64,000 nucleotides of DNA. Origin: AWTP1-13 sp963832445 (GTDB lineage: Bacteria; Pseudomonadota; Alphaproteobacteria; Rhizobiales; Hyphomicrobiaceae). The position numbers and the translations under genes were made by a program. The first letter of the stretch is position 1. Every line of letters begins with the position of its first letter. Of this stretch, positions 18,066-26,393 are shown in pieces. The notes under the pieces were generated by a model. The model was given only the letters and a program-made list of their open reading frames with translations, was not told the origin of the DNA and made no database searches. The DNA lies in assembly GCA_963832445.1 (NCBI GenBank), contig CAWHUM010000026.1, forward strand, positions 248,001 through 312,000, in the 5' to 3' direction.

Positions 18066-18923
18066 CTAACCGAGGCCGAGGGCGCGCCCGAGGACTGCTG
18101 CAGCCTCGATAACCCGGCTGGTCATTGCGCCAGCAACTATGCCTTCCGTTAGATTCCGCAGGGATTTGCCCGCTTCAGCCAGAATCTGCCGTGAGGGCGA
18201 AGCTTTGGCTAGTTGAGCCTTGATCGTGGCTAGATCAGATCGAATTTCCGCAGCCACATTCCGCGGCAACTCGGCAGTGTCTAGCGCTTCTTCGAGCTTG
18301 GCGGCGGCTGAGGCGATTTTCGAAATGTCTATCGAGTGAACGACTACTTGCGTCGACTCGGTTGTGGCTTGTTGAATTGCGCCGCCATGCATGTTTTCCA
18401 CGTGGATGTGGCTGGTCGCTAGTGGCACAGGTGCTGACTTTTCGGCGGCTTCACAATATTTCGCAAGAAGGCTCTTGGCTCTCCTCTCCACGTCGGCCCG
18501 GCTACTTCCCTCCCAACGACCGAAATCGTGGGGTTCCGGAAACGTGTGGCCGTCGCCTCGCAGTATTCGGTCCTTGTCAACAGCCGCCTTCCGAATTCTT
18601 CCGGCAAAACCACTAATGAGCGTCTCAGCCTCAATGATCGACGCTCTTCTCGTCTCTACCGTGTACCTGTGCAGTTCGTCCTCTAGTGCATCGAAAAGAG
18701 ACGACACTTTCTTGCGCAGATAGAACTGAATAGTGTCCCAATAGACCTTGTGCGCACTGCCGCCAAAAGCGATCCCTCCGTACACAATGGGCTTCCCACG
18801 AAAACTCTCGATCTCAACGGGACGGTCTCGGCCGATGTGGTGCCACTTGAAGAACCATTCATTGACCATCCGCAGGTGTTCCTCGTCCAGCGACAGTTGC
18901 AGACGAGAACCAATAGGAGTCAT
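18066..18923 (-). CDS. Uncharacterised lower-GC protein, 285 residues
   Basis: I do not recognise the N-terminal half. It has aromatic-rich helices (MVNEWFFKWHHIGRDRP), an IVYGGIAFGGSAHKVYWDTI segment, and then a long charged helical region. Residues about 170-200 (HIHVENMHGGAIQQATTEST) resemble the glycine-glutamine-serine turn seen in several uncharacterised bacterial proteins, some near abortive-infection genes. This is followed by helices and an Ala-rich C-terminus that could pack against a membrane. There is no signal peptide or enzyme motif. GC in sampled lines is 53-55 percent against 65-75 around it, and it is followed by a 924-bp repeat-bearing spacer, so it looks like an acquired single gene. 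A defence role is only a guess. Confidence 0.75.
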   Translation of the reverse strand: MTPIGSRLQLSLDEEHLRMVNEWFFKWHHIGRDRPVEIESFRGKPIVYGGIAFGGSAHKVYWDTIQFYLRKKVSSLFDALEDELHRYTVETRRASIIEAETLISGFAGRIRKAAVDKDRILRGDGHTFPEPHDFGRWEGSSRADVERRAKSLLAKYCEAAEKSAPVPLATSHIHVENMHGGAIQQATTESTQVVVHSIDISKIASAAAKLEEALDTAELPRNVAAEIRSDLATIKAQLAKASPSRQILAEAGKSLRNLTEGIVAGAMTSRVIEAAAVLGRALGLG

Positions 18924-19847
18924 GCGTGTCTCTTTCCTCGATTTTTGTTTCCAGGACGAACCAATAGCTCGAATTGCTACCGTGGTGCCGGGAGCGCTAT
19001 GTCACTGTGACGGCGCCTTCACTTGGCCGAATCGAAGGATGGCGCACTGTTAGCACCCGACCCAATGATGGAGTTGACAGCGCGGATAGATCTTTGTGGA
19101 AAAGCCTCCGACTGAATCTGCGCAAGCTGTGTGCGCGGCGATGTCTTGCATCACCCCCATCGGCAGCAACCGCGTCACCTCTGCCCGTAGAGTATCGGGA
19201 ACACCGCAGCGGCCGACGGTGTAGGGTGCAATAAGGCGAAGCCGCATTGCACCGATTGACGGGTGCATCGGTGCAATACGGCTGACGCCTATTGCACCCT
19301 ACGCACATTAACCACGCGCGAAATTTCGTGGCGCCATGCTTATCCCCGCCCCCTCGGGCGCGTGCAAGGATTGCGCCTGTCGCTGCTTGCGACGGGGCGC
19401 TCGGATCCAGCACCCAGCGTGGCAGCGATCGGCGCCTGGAAGGGTGGCCCTCGTGTTGGAGGGCTCGAGATCCAGGAGGCCCGCTGTGACCGTTGCCGTC
19501 GAAGCGCCAGCAATGGCTGCCGAGTGCGGCGACCGCCGAAAGGCACATGGCCGGCAGGCTGCTCGGCAACGAGCGAGCCAGCCGGCTGCAGCTTGCAGCG
19601 GTGCCCAAAATCGCCGTCACGCGGGTGCCGCAAGGCAGCCCAGGGGACCCCTCAAAAGGTCCCGGAGGGCTCCCAGGAGAGCCCTCGAGCAGGCCCGGCC
19701 GGGTCTGCTGGGGCCGGAGGACAACCGGCCCCCGGGTCGCCGATGCGGCGCCCGCATACCCGTCGCACCTTGCGCGCCCGGTGGGCCGCGCGGGAGAAAC
19801 GGCGCGTGCGCAACAATCGCGTTGCGGGATGACAGGTGTGCCGCCGC
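18924..19847. other. 924-bp spacer without a supported gene
   Basis: Between the low-GC orphan and the EamA-like transporter gene. Open frames exist on both strands (the longest about 19263-19832, rightward), but their Arg/Pro/Gly-rich translations resemble no protein and several overlap each other. The left 200 bp share the lower GC of the orphan gene. The middle holds a nested palindrome (19221-19302). The right 500 bp are GC-rich and may be decayed coding sequence. Confidence 0.5.
19221..19302. repeat. Nested REP/BIME-like palindrome
   Basis: GTAGGGTGCAATA at the left is matched by TATTGCACCCTAC at the right, and inside them GCATTGCACCGA pairs with TCGGTGCAAT. So the unit is two REP-like hairpins in head-to-head orientation, a BIME arrangement. 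Such units are usually mobilised by REP-associated transposases encoded elsewhere; none is present in this window. Confidence 0.7.
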
Positions 19848-20816
19848 TCACCCCCGCCGCACGGCGTAAAGCATCAGGAAGATGCCGGCGATGACGGCGG
19901 CCATGGCGGTGAGCAGCAACGCGTCGACCGGGAACAGCGGGATCAAGCCGACGGCGCCCGCGGCGAGCTGCACGATCAGCGCCGCCAGCGGCGAGAAGGC
20001 GGCGGCAGCGGCGAAGTTCTCGCTCGTGATCTTCACCACGCAGGAGAAGCTCAGCACCCACATGGCGGTGAGGATGACGCTGCCGACCAGCGCGCCGAGC
20101 AGGATCGTCGGCACGTGCAGCATCTCATCCGCCGTCGGCACCAGCGTGGTCGGCGGCAATGTGCCCATGGCGATGAGCGCGGCAGCGGTGCCGGTCAGCG
20201 CCAGGCCGGTGATGGACGTCACCAGCACAACGAGGCCCGTGATGCGCAGCTTTTCCATCACCGTCCGCGCGCGGCGGTTCCAGGGGTGGAACTCGGCCGA
20301 GAAGGTGCGCAGGTTGAACGCCAGCGCGCAGCCGGCGGCCGCCACCAGCACGTCGCCAAGGCGGGCGGGGGTGACAGATACAATGACGGGCACCATGCCG
20401 AGGCACATGACGGCGGCGCCGAGCCATGTGAGCGGCCGCGGCCGGCGCGCGAAAAATGTCCAGCCAACCAGCAGGGATACCGGAACGGTGAGGCGCACAA
20501 GCAGGCTGCCGTCGGCCGGCGGTACGTGCTGCAGGAGCAGGTAGTAGAAGACCTCCATGGCGATGGTGCCGATGCCGATCAGCCAGCTCTGCGGCGCGAG
20601 CACGATGGCGAGCGCCTCGGGCCCCGGGCCTGTGATCGCCAGCAGCGCGGCAGCCGAGACCACCATGGCGTAGAGCACGAAGGCGATGGGGTGTGCGCCG
20701 AGCTGGTGGCCGACCACGTAGGCCACGCTCAACAGGCCGATGACAAACACGAAAACGCCGGCCTCGATCCAGCCGGAGACCGGGTAGTGCCGCGCTTCGG
20801 CTCGGATTGGGACCAT
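19848..20816 (-). CDS. EamA-like (DMT) transporter, multi-pass membrane protein
   Basis: 322 residues, very hydrophobic, with about ten membrane segments in two halves (for example VFVFVIGLLSVAYVVG at the start, SVILTAMWVLSFSCVV and FPVDALLLTAMAAVIAG near the end). The pattern fits the drug/metabolite transporter superfamily (EamA). The substrate is unknown. The start at 20816 (MVPIRAEARHYPVSGW) is preferred over upstream in-frame codons that overlap rsmD. It lies 26 bp downstream of the rsmD stop in the same direction and may be co-transcribed. Confidence 0.75.
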   Translation of the reverse strand: MVPIRAEARHYPVSGWIEAGVFVFVIGLLSVAYVVGHQLGAHPIAFVLYAMVVSAAALLAITGPGPEALAIVLAPQSWLIGIGTIAMEVFYYLLLQHVPPADGSLLVRLTVPVSLLVGWTFFARRPRPLTWLGAAVMCLGMVPVIVSVTPARLGDVLVAAAGCALAFNLRTFSAEFHPWNRRARTVMEKLRITGLVVLVTSITGLALTGTAAALIAMGTLPPTTLVPTADEMLHVPTILLGALVGSVILTAMWVLSFSCVVKITSENFAAAAAFSPLAALIVQLAAGAVGLIPLFPVDALLLTAMAAVIAGIFLMLYAVRRG

Positions 20817-20842
20817 GGGGCTTTGACTTGCTGTTCGCGGGC

Positions 20843-21412
20843 TCAGACGGGATGGCCGGTATAGCGGGCAAACAGCACCTGCGTATCGCCCCACCTGCGG
20901 CGGTCCAGCTCTGCAAATTGCGAGGGTAGCGCCAGCGGCTCGCCCTTGCGCTCCTCGACGACGGCGACGGCGTCGGCCGCGAGCCAGCCGCCCGCTGCCG
21001 CGCTTGCCAGCGCCCGCTGGGCGAGGCCCTTGCCGTAGGGCGGATCGAGGAAGACGAGGCCGAAGGCGGCCTGGCTGCCGGCCGGGCCCAGGTTCGTCGC
21101 ATCGCGGCGGAAAATCTTGGTGACGCCCGTCAGCGCCAGTGCCTCGACGTTGCGGCGGATCAGCGCGCGCGCCTCGGCGCCCTCCTCCACGAACAGGCAG
21201 TAGGCAGCGCCGCGGGAGAGCGCTTCCAGCCCCAGCGCGCCGGTGCCGGCAAACAGATCGAGCACCCGCGTGCCCTCGATGGCAAGGTCGGGGACGCCGT
21301 GCTCAAGGATGTTGAACACCGACTCGCGCACCTTGTCTGAGGTCGGGCGCGTAGCCGCATCGTCCGGCGCCGCCAGGGGACGGCCGCGAAACTGTCCGCC
21401 GACGATCCTCAT
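20843..21412 (-). CDS. rsmD: 16S rRNA (guanine966-N2)-methyltransferase
   Basis: Methylates G966 of 16S rRNA during 30S assembly. 189 residues from MRIVGGQFRGRPLAAP at 21412. The SAM-binding block is VLDLFAGTGALGLEALSRGA and the catalytic motif FLDPPYGKG. The RPTSDKVRESVFNIL segment is typical of RsmD. The start choice follows the family; the frame upstream passes through a CTCTCCCCGC palindrome. The N-terminal coding bases GACGATCCTCATGG recur as a direct repeat at 21460-21473, just beyond the palindrome. Confidence 0.93.
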   Translation of the reverse strand: MRIVGGQFRGRPLAAPDDAATRPTSDKVRESVFNILEHGVPDLAIEGTRVLDLFAGTGALGLEALSRGAAYCLFVEEGAEARALIRRNVEALALTGVTKIFRRDATNLGPAGSQAAFGLVFLDPPYGKGLAQRALASAAAGGWLAADAVAVVEERKGEPLALPSQFAELDRRRWGDTQVLFARYTGHPV

Positions 21413-21424
21413 GGGGTGCGTGTC

Positions 21425-21450
21425 CCCTCTCCCCGCAAGCGGGGAGAGGG
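21425..21450. repeat. Perfect 12-bp hairpin CCCTCTCCCCGC
   Basis: CCCTCTCCCCGC and its exact reverse complement GCGGGGAGAGGG flank an AA loop. It lies just upstream of rsmD and downstream of the SDR gene. It is flanked by a 14-bp direct repeat (GACGATCCTCATGG at 21401-21414 and 21460-21473), which suggests a small duplication around the hairpin. Same family as the repeat at 2230-2326. Confidence 0.75.
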
Positions 21451-21482
21451 AGCAGTTGCGACGATCCTCATGGCGCTGCCCG

Positions 21483-22253
21483 CTAGATCGCCCGGTAACC
21501 GCCGTCCACCATGACAATGGAGCCGGTGACATAGGCCGAAAGGTCGGAGGCGAGGAAGACGGCGGGGCCGACGATGTCCTCCGGCTTGCCGGGGCGGCCG
21601 AGCGGCGTGTGTTCGACGAAGACCCTCACGAGCTCGGGATTGTTGGCGCGCACGTGCGCATTGAGCGGCGTCTCGATCAGGCCGGGACCAATGGCATTGA
21701 CGCGCACGCCGTCCTTGCCGAGCTCGGCCGCCAGCGCGCGGGTGAAGCCGAGCACGCCATGCTTGGAGGTGGTGTAGGCCGCAGAATTGGGCGTGCGCAC
21801 GTGCACGAAGGACTGGATCGAGCCGATGTTGACGATGCGGCCTTTGGTGGCGCGGAGCTGGTCGATGAAGGCATGGGTGACGTTGAACACGCCGTTGAGG
21901 TTGACCGATATGATGTCCTGCCAGTCCTTGATCACGGCTGCCTTGTCACCGGCGAAGGCGTTGCGGCGGTTGATGCCGGCGTTGTTCACCAGGATCGAGA
22001 CGGGGCCGACGTCTGCCGCGATCTGGGCGGCCAGCTTGCGGCAGGCGTCGGACTGGGTGACATCGAGCTGGAAGCTCCAGGACTGGCCACCAGAGCGTTG
22101 GATGGCGCCGGATGTCGCAGCCGCGCCTTCGGCATTGCTATCGAGGATGGCAACCCTGGCGCCTTCCTTGGCGTAGCGCAGCGCGATGGCCTGGCCGATG
22201 CCCGATGCCGCCCCGGTGACGGCGGCGATATGCCCTTCGAGGAGCCCGCTCAT
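21483..22253 (-). CDS. SDR family oxidoreductase (FabG-like)
   Basis: 256-residue classical short-chain dehydrogenase. TGAASGIGQA at the N-terminus binds the dinucleotide, and Asp after the second strand (ILDSNAEG) suggests NAD(H). NNAGINRRN is near residue 90 and the catalytic YTTSKHG near residue 160. The end YVTGSIVMVDGGYRAI is the usual classical-SDR C-terminus. The sequence fits sugar or polyol dehydrogenases as well as 3-oxoacyl reductases, so no substrate is given. It is separated from rsmD by only the hairpin repeat. Confidence 0.88.
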   Translation of the reverse strand: MSGLLEGHIAAVTGAASGIGQAIALRYAKEGARVAILDSNAEGAAATSGAIQRSGGQSWSFQLDVTQSDACRKLAAQIAADVGPVSILVNNAGINRRNAFAGDKAAVIKDWQDIISVNLNGVFNVTHAFIDQLRATKGRIVNIGSIQSFVHVRTPNSAAYTTSKHGVLGFTRALAAELGKDGVRVNAIGPGLIETPLNAHVRANNPELVRVFVEHTPLGRPGKPEDIVGPAVFLASDLSAYVTGSIVMVDGGYRAI

Positions 22254-22338
22254 GTTGCCTCCCTACAGTTGTGTTGTTTGCAGGCGAGGCTAGCCCTTGA
22301 GGCGGACCGGTACAAGGCGCGCCGATGTAGATGCCAAT

Positions 22339-22427
22339 GTAGGTTGGGTCGAGCGGAGCGATGACCCAACACGACTCATGCCTCGGCTCTTCTTTTGTTG
22401 GGTCTGCGCTGCACTTGACCAACCTAC
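22339..22427. repeat. Nested REP-like palindrome (TGTAGGTTGG ends)
   Basis: TGTAGGTTGG at 22339 is matched by CCAACCTACA ending at 22427. Inside, GGGTC...GACCCAACA and TGTTGGGTC...TTGACC give two smaller hairpins. It is the same two-hairpin architecture as the element at 19221-19302 but a different sequence family. It lies between an SDR gene and the pseudouridine synthase gene. Confidence 0.7.
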
Positions 22428-22449
22428 AGCACGGGCCTGGCCCCTTCAC

Positions 22450-23331
22450 TCATGCCCAGCCCTTTGGCTTCCAGGCCGCCTTGTGCTTGGGCTTCGCCTC
22501 CGCTTCGTCGGAGTCGAATTCGGCAATCCCAAGCTCGCTCACGGCGCGCGGCCCCAGCTGCTCGATCAGCACCCGCCGCTTGACGGGCTCGACGTTGCCG
22601 GGTTGCAGGTCGAGCAGCTGGAACGGCCCGAAGGAGATGCGGATCAGCCGGTTCACCGTGAGACCTAGCCTCTCCAGGATCTTGCGCACCTCGCGATTCT
22701 TGCCCTCGCGCAGACCGAGCGTGAGCCACACGTTTGAGCCCTGCGGCTTGTCGAGCGCGGCCTCGATTCCGCCGTAGCGGACGCCCTCGATCTCGACGCC
22801 CTCTTTCAGCTTATCGAGCGCTTCCTGGGTGACGGCACCGTGCGCGCGCACGCGGTAGCGGCGCATCCAGCCGGTGGCGGGCAGCTCCAGGTGGCGGGCC
22901 AGCGCGCCGTCGTTGGTGAGAAGCAGCAGCCCTTCCGTGTTGAAGTCGAGGCGGCCAATGGAGATCACGCGCGGCAGGTGCTCGGGCAGCTTGTCGAATA
23001 CCGTCGGCCGACCCTGGGGATCGGCGTGCGTGGTGACGAGGCCCTTGGGCTTGTGGTAGCGCCACAGGCGCGGCGGCTCGGGGCTGGGGAGGGGGTTGCC
23101 GTCGACCAGGATGCGGTCCGCGGGGGAGACGTCGCGCGCCGGGCTCGTCAGCGTCTCGCCGTTGACGCTGACGCGCCCTTCCGCGATCCAGCGCTCGGCC
23201 TCGCGGCGCGAGCACAGCCCCGCCCGCGCCAGCGCCTTGGCGATGCGCATGGGCTCTGAGGCGGCAGGGACGGCGTCGCGGCGTTGACCGCGCGGGCCTT
23301 TGTTGGGCATGGATTGCACGAACTCGTTCAT
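22450..23331 (-). CDS. rluB: Pseudouridine synthase, RsuA/RluB family
   Basis: Modifies rRNA uridine to pseudouridine. 293 residues. The N-terminal S4 RNA-binding domain starts MRIAKALARAGLCSRREAER, followed by the catalytic domain with IGRLDFNTEGLLLLTNDG (catalytic Asp) and the LREGKNREVRKILERLGL block. The C-terminal tail is charged and Lys-rich. The start at 23331 (MNEFVQSMPNKG) has AGG eight bases upstream; ATG 23310 is the alternative. It is divergent from tadA by 24 bp, so their promoters overlap. Family members RluB, RluE, RluF and RsuA are similar; RluB is the best guess from length and context. Confidence 0.88.
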   Translation of the reverse strand: MNEFVQSMPNKGPRGQRRDAVPAASEPMRIAKALARAGLCSRREAERWIAEGRVSVNGETLTSPARDVSPADRILVDGNPLPSPEPPRLWRYHKPKGLVTTHADPQGRPTVFDKLPEHLPRVISIGRLDFNTEGLLLLTNDGALARHLELPATGWMRRYRVRAHGAVTQEALDKLKEGVEIEGVRYGGIEAALDKPQGSNVWLTLGLREGKNREVRKILERLGLTVNRLIRISFGPFQLLDLQPGNVEPVKRRVLIEQLGPRAVSELGIAEFDSDEAEAKPKHKAAWKPKGWA

Positions 23332-23355
23332 CAAAACGGCCTGGGAGCCGCCTAT

Positions 23356-23814
23356 ATGACACCGCGCCCGCCGCAGGGCCATATGCTGACCGCCTTGGCC
23401 GAGGCCGAGGCAGCGGCTCAGCGCGGCGAGGTGCCGGTCGGTGCCGTGCTGGTCGATGCACAAGGCCAAGTGCTGGCTCGCGCGGGCAATCGCACGCGCG
23501 AGCTTGCCGACCCGACGGCACACGCCGAGATGCTGGCGATCCGCGCGGCCTGCGCCGCGCTGGGATCGGAGCGGCTGACGGGCTGCGACCTCTACGTCAC
23601 GCTCGAGCCCTGCCCGATGTGCGCGGCTGCCATCTCGTTCGCGCGCATCCGCCGGCTCTACTTCGGGGCGACCGATCCCAAGGGCGGCGGTGTGGAGCAC
23701 GGTGCGCGCATTTTCAGCCAGCCGACGTGCCACCACGCGCCTGAGGTCTACGGCGGGATCGTGGAGATGCGCGCGTCTGCGCTGCTGCGGGCGTTTTTCG
23801 CTGCGCGCCGTTGA
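23356..23814 (+). CDS. tadA: tRNA-specific adenosine deaminase
   Basis: Makes inosine at the wobble position of tRNA-Arg(ACG). 152 residues from ATG 23356 (MTPRPPQGHMLTALAEAEAA). Zinc and catalytic residues are visible: HAEMLAI (His ligand and catalytic Glu) and EPCPMCAAA (two Cys ligands). The C-terminal ASALLRAFFAARR helix is typical. The open frame extends upstream to 23284, but that part overlaps the divergent rluB gene. Its 3' end overlaps the convergent HEXXH gene by 101 bp. Confidence 0.93.
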   Translation: MTPRPPQGHMLTALAEAEAAAQRGEVPVGAVLVDAQGQVLARAGNRTRELADPTAHAEMLAIRAACAALGSERLTGCDLYVTLEPCPMCAAAISFARIRRLYFGATDPKGGGVEHGARIFSQPTCHHAPEVYGGIVEMRASALLRAFFAARR

Positions 23815-24508
23815 GGCCGCGCTTGCGCGCCCTGCCGCTGCCGTTGCGGGGCCCCCTGGCCTGCGCTTTGCCATTCGGCTGGCGCAGCTCCTGCGCGGGG
23901 CGGATCGGCACGATGCCGTGGCGCTTGTAGAGCTTGCCGAGCTCCTCCCAGTCGCGCACCACTACGTCGTAGAGCCAGCCGTAGCTCCGCAGCCGCTGGG
24001 CCCTGGCGAGCGCCATCGTCCGCTCGCGGCCGATGAACTCGGACGTGGCCGCCAGCTCCAGCCAGTTGACTACCAGGTGCTCGTAGGTGGCGTCGTAGCC
24101 GCGTGCGCCGCCGTTGGCGACGTCGATGGGCGCTTGCGGGTAGCGTCGCACCAGCTCGTCCATGAACGGGGCGACCATGTCGCGCTCGGGCGTGCCGAGA
24201 TACCACAGGTACCAGTGCATCTGCTCGTGCAGGTAGGTCGAGAGCAGCAAATCCTCGGATGTGGCGAAACGGTTGCCGAGCGTCAGCACCGGGCGGGCGA
24301 AGGTTTCCCCGCCCGGCACGATGCACACGATATTGGTGTACTCGTAGCGGGAGAGGTCGTGCCGGCGCCTGAGCGCAGCGAGCAGATTGCGCATGCGCTC
24401 GGCCTCGCGCTTGGCGTGGTCGAGATCGACGTGGATCTGGAACCGGCCCGAATCTGCTCGTGTATCTGCCCGTGCCACCCGGAGGCTCCCGTTTGCGGCC
24501 TGCAACAT
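23714..24508 (-). CDS. Putative zinc metalloprotein with HEXXH motif
   Basis: 264-residue protein of unknown role. LSTYLHEQMHWYLWYLGTPE holds HEQMH, a canonical HEXXH zinc-hydrolase motif, near residue 100. A possible third ligand is in the NWLELAATSEF helix some 50 residues on. There is no signal peptide, so it may be cytoplasmic. The last 60 residues are Arg/Pro/Gly-rich and overlap the 3' end of tadA on the other strand, so this tail may be an accidental extension after loss of an earlier stop. The start at ATG 24508 is not backed by a clear ribosome binding site. Confidence 0.65.
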   Translation of the reverse strand: MLQAANGSLRVARADTRADSGRFQIHVDLDHAKREAERMRNLLAALRRRHDLSRYEYTNIVCIVPGGETFARPVLTLGNRFATSEDLLLSTYLHEQMHWYLWYLGTPERDMVAPFMDELVRRYPQAPIDVANGGARGYDATYEHLVVNWLELAATSEFIGRERTMALARAQRLRSYGWLYDVVVRDWEELGKLYKRHGIVPIRPAQELRQPNGKAQARGPRNGSGRARKRGLNGAQRKTPAAAQTRASPRSRRRPQARGGTSAG

Positions 24509-24561
24509 GAGCAATGCGCTCGGCCAGCGATAGGGTCGGGCTCAACCGCGCTGTGGATTTT

Positions 24562-25428
24562 TCAGGCGTGGGCTGCAAGCCGCTGCGAAAGCCGCCGTTT
24601 CAGCTCATCCTTGGCACCTTGTGACGCCTCGAGGATTTCCGCGATTCGGAAGAAGTCGAAGGCGGCATAGCCGCCGACCGCGGGACGAATCAGTATGTCG
24701 GGTGCCACCGATTTCAGTTTCTCGCGCGTGATGGAGTGGAACAGCAGCTGGGCAGCGCCTGTCATGGCCTCGAACGGGCCAGGCACCTTGACGCCGGGCC
24801 GGCGCTGCGGATCGCCGGTGACGTCCACCGCAATCGTGATGTCGGCACGGTGCATGACGACGTCGAAAGGAATCGGATTGACATAGCCGCCGTCGATCAG
24901 CACGCGGCCCTGGAGCACCACCGGCCGTGCCCACGCCGGCAGCGCGCAGCTCGCGGCGAGCGCCGGGATCACGGGGCCGTGGTCGATGACGACCTGCTCG
25001 ATGGCATAGAAATCGGCGGCGATCGCCACGAACGGAATCTTGAGCGCCTCGAAATCGCAATGCAGGACGTCGGGCAGCAGCATCTCGAACAAGGTGACGT
25101 TGTCGATGACGCGCGGCGAGCGGGGGCTCCAGAGCGTCGACAGTCCCCCGCGCAGCTTGCCGGCGAAGCTCTTCAAAAAAGCGGTGGGGCTGGTGCACAG
25201 ACGCTCGAAGTCCCGCCTGATCTCGGCCGCCGAAAGGCCAGCCGCATAGAGCGCGCCGACGATCGAGCCCATGGAGGTGCCGGCGATCGCCACTGGCTTG
25301 ACGCCGAGCTCGTCGAGGGCTTCCAGCATGACGATGTGGGCGAGCCCGCGCGCCGAGCCGCCGCCCAGCGCCAGCGCCACGCGCGGGCCGACCCCGCGGA
25401 ACGTGTCGGCCGCGGGCTCCTCGGTCAT
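24562..25428 (-). CDS. Patatin-like phospholipase 2
   Basis: 288-residue patatin/RssA-type lipase. The oxyanion-hole GGGSARG is near residue 19, the nucleophile motif GTSMG near residue 50 (Ser), and the dyad Asp in DGGYVNP near residue 175. It probably hydrolyses acyl chains of phospholipids. Its start overlaps the stop of the preceding patatin gene by 4 bp, so it ends a coupled chain that begins at purD. It shares the order of motifs with its neighbour, and the KLKS/REKLK and KDELKRRLSQRL tail segments match as well, so the two arose by tandem duplication. Confidence 0.88.
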   Translation of the reverse strand: MTEEPAADTFRGVGPRVALALGGGSARGLAHIVMLEALDELGVKPVAIAGTSMGSIVGALYAAGLSAAEIRRDFERLCTSPTAFLKSFAGKLRGGLSTLWSPRSPRVIDNVTLFEMLLPDVLHCDFEALKIPFVAIAADFYAIEQVVIDHGPVIPALAASCALPAWARPVVLQGRVLIDGGYVNPIPFDVVMHRADITIAVDVTGDPQRRPGVKVPGPFEAMTGAAQLLFHSITREKLKSVAPDILIRPAVGGYAAFDFFRIAEILEASQGAKDELKRRLSQRLAAHA

Positions 25429-26393
25429 GCTGGGTGTTTCCGCGTGGTGAGGCGCTTGAGGCCCGGAAGGCGCTTCTTGCGTCGGGTGGGGCTGTCGGGC
25501 GCAATGGCGGCCGGCGCCACCTCCGCCGTGTGACTTGTGAGCACGCGCTCGAGCTGGCGCTTGAGCTGCTCCTTGGCTCCGCCGGCAGCGCCCAGCACCT
25601 GCTCGAAGCGATGAAACTCGAGCGCGTGAAACTCGTCGACCTCCACATCGACGTAGATGTCGGGCTGCTGGGCTTTGAGCTTCTCGCGCACGATCGAGCG
25701 CTGCAGGATCTGCGAGGAGGCCATCAGGGCGGCCACGGCGGTGGGCTGCAAGCGCTTGCCCGGACCCAGGGAGGCGCCGCTGACGTCGATGGCGACGGTG
25801 ATGTCGGCGCTGCCGTTCAGCACGTCGAACGGGAGCGGATTGACGAGGCCGCCATCCATCAGCACGCGGCCCTCGCGTGTGACCGGCGTGAACAGCGCAG
25901 GCAGCGCCATGCTGGCGGCAATCGCGCTCCTGAGGTCGCCCTGGTCGATCACGACCTGCTCCTGGGCGTAGAAGTCGGTCGCCACCACCCTGAGCGGGAT
26001 GGCGAGATGGGCAAAGTCGCGTGCGACCTTGGAGGGCAGCATGAGGTCGAGCAGCACGGTGGGCTCGAGCAGCGAGGATCTCAGCGGCAACACGTTCAAG
26101 AGCTTGAATACCGGCTCGGAACGGGCCGTCAGCAGGTAGCGGGCAAGCCCCAGGCGCTGGCCCAGCACCTCCTCGGTGTGGGCCTTGATGAGGCGGGCGG
26201 AGAGGCCCGAGGCATAGGCAGCGCCGAACAGGGCGCCGATCGACGTGCCGGCGATGATGCGGGGCTTGAGCCCCATCTCGTCGAACACCTCGAGCATCAG
26301 GATGTGGGCGATCCCGCGCGCGCCGCCGCCGCCGAGCGCCAGCGCTATGCTGGGATGCTTGGCCGGCAGCGTCGTCTTGGCGCGGTGAGTCAT
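25425..26393 (-). CDS. Patatin-like phospholipase 1
   Basis: 322-residue patatin-family protein. GGGGARGIAH (oxyanion hole), GTSIGALFGAAY (nucleophile Ser) and DGGLVNPLPFDVL (catalytic Asp) are all present. The C-terminus adds about 40 residues rich in Lys, Arg and Pro that its neighbour lacks. Start ATG 26393 overlaps the dehalogenase-like gene's stop by 4 bp. An intact dyad argues that both copies are active; differences in the middle region (around residues 75-110) may set different substrates. Confidence 0.88.
   Translation of the reverse strand: MTHRAKTTLPAKHPSIALALGGGGARGIAHILMLEVFDEMGLKPRIIAGTSIGALFGAAYASGLSARLIKAHTEEVLGQRLGLARYLLTARSEPVFKLLNVLPLRSSLLEPTVLLDLMLPSKVARDFAHLAIPLRVVATDFYAQEQVVIDQGDLRSAIAASMALPALFTPVTREGRVLMDGGLVNPLPFDVLNGSADITVAIDVSGASLGPGKRLQPTAVAALMASSQILQRSIVREKLKAQQPDIYVDVEVDEFHALEFHRFEQVLGAAGGAKEQLKRQLERVLTSHTAEVAPAAIAPDSPTRRKKRLPGLKRLTTRKHPA

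Noticed and set aside
19263..19832. Possible rightward gene of 189 codons in the long spacer
   Set aside because: Begins inside a palindromic repeat, has no ribosome binding site, and its translation resembles no protein.
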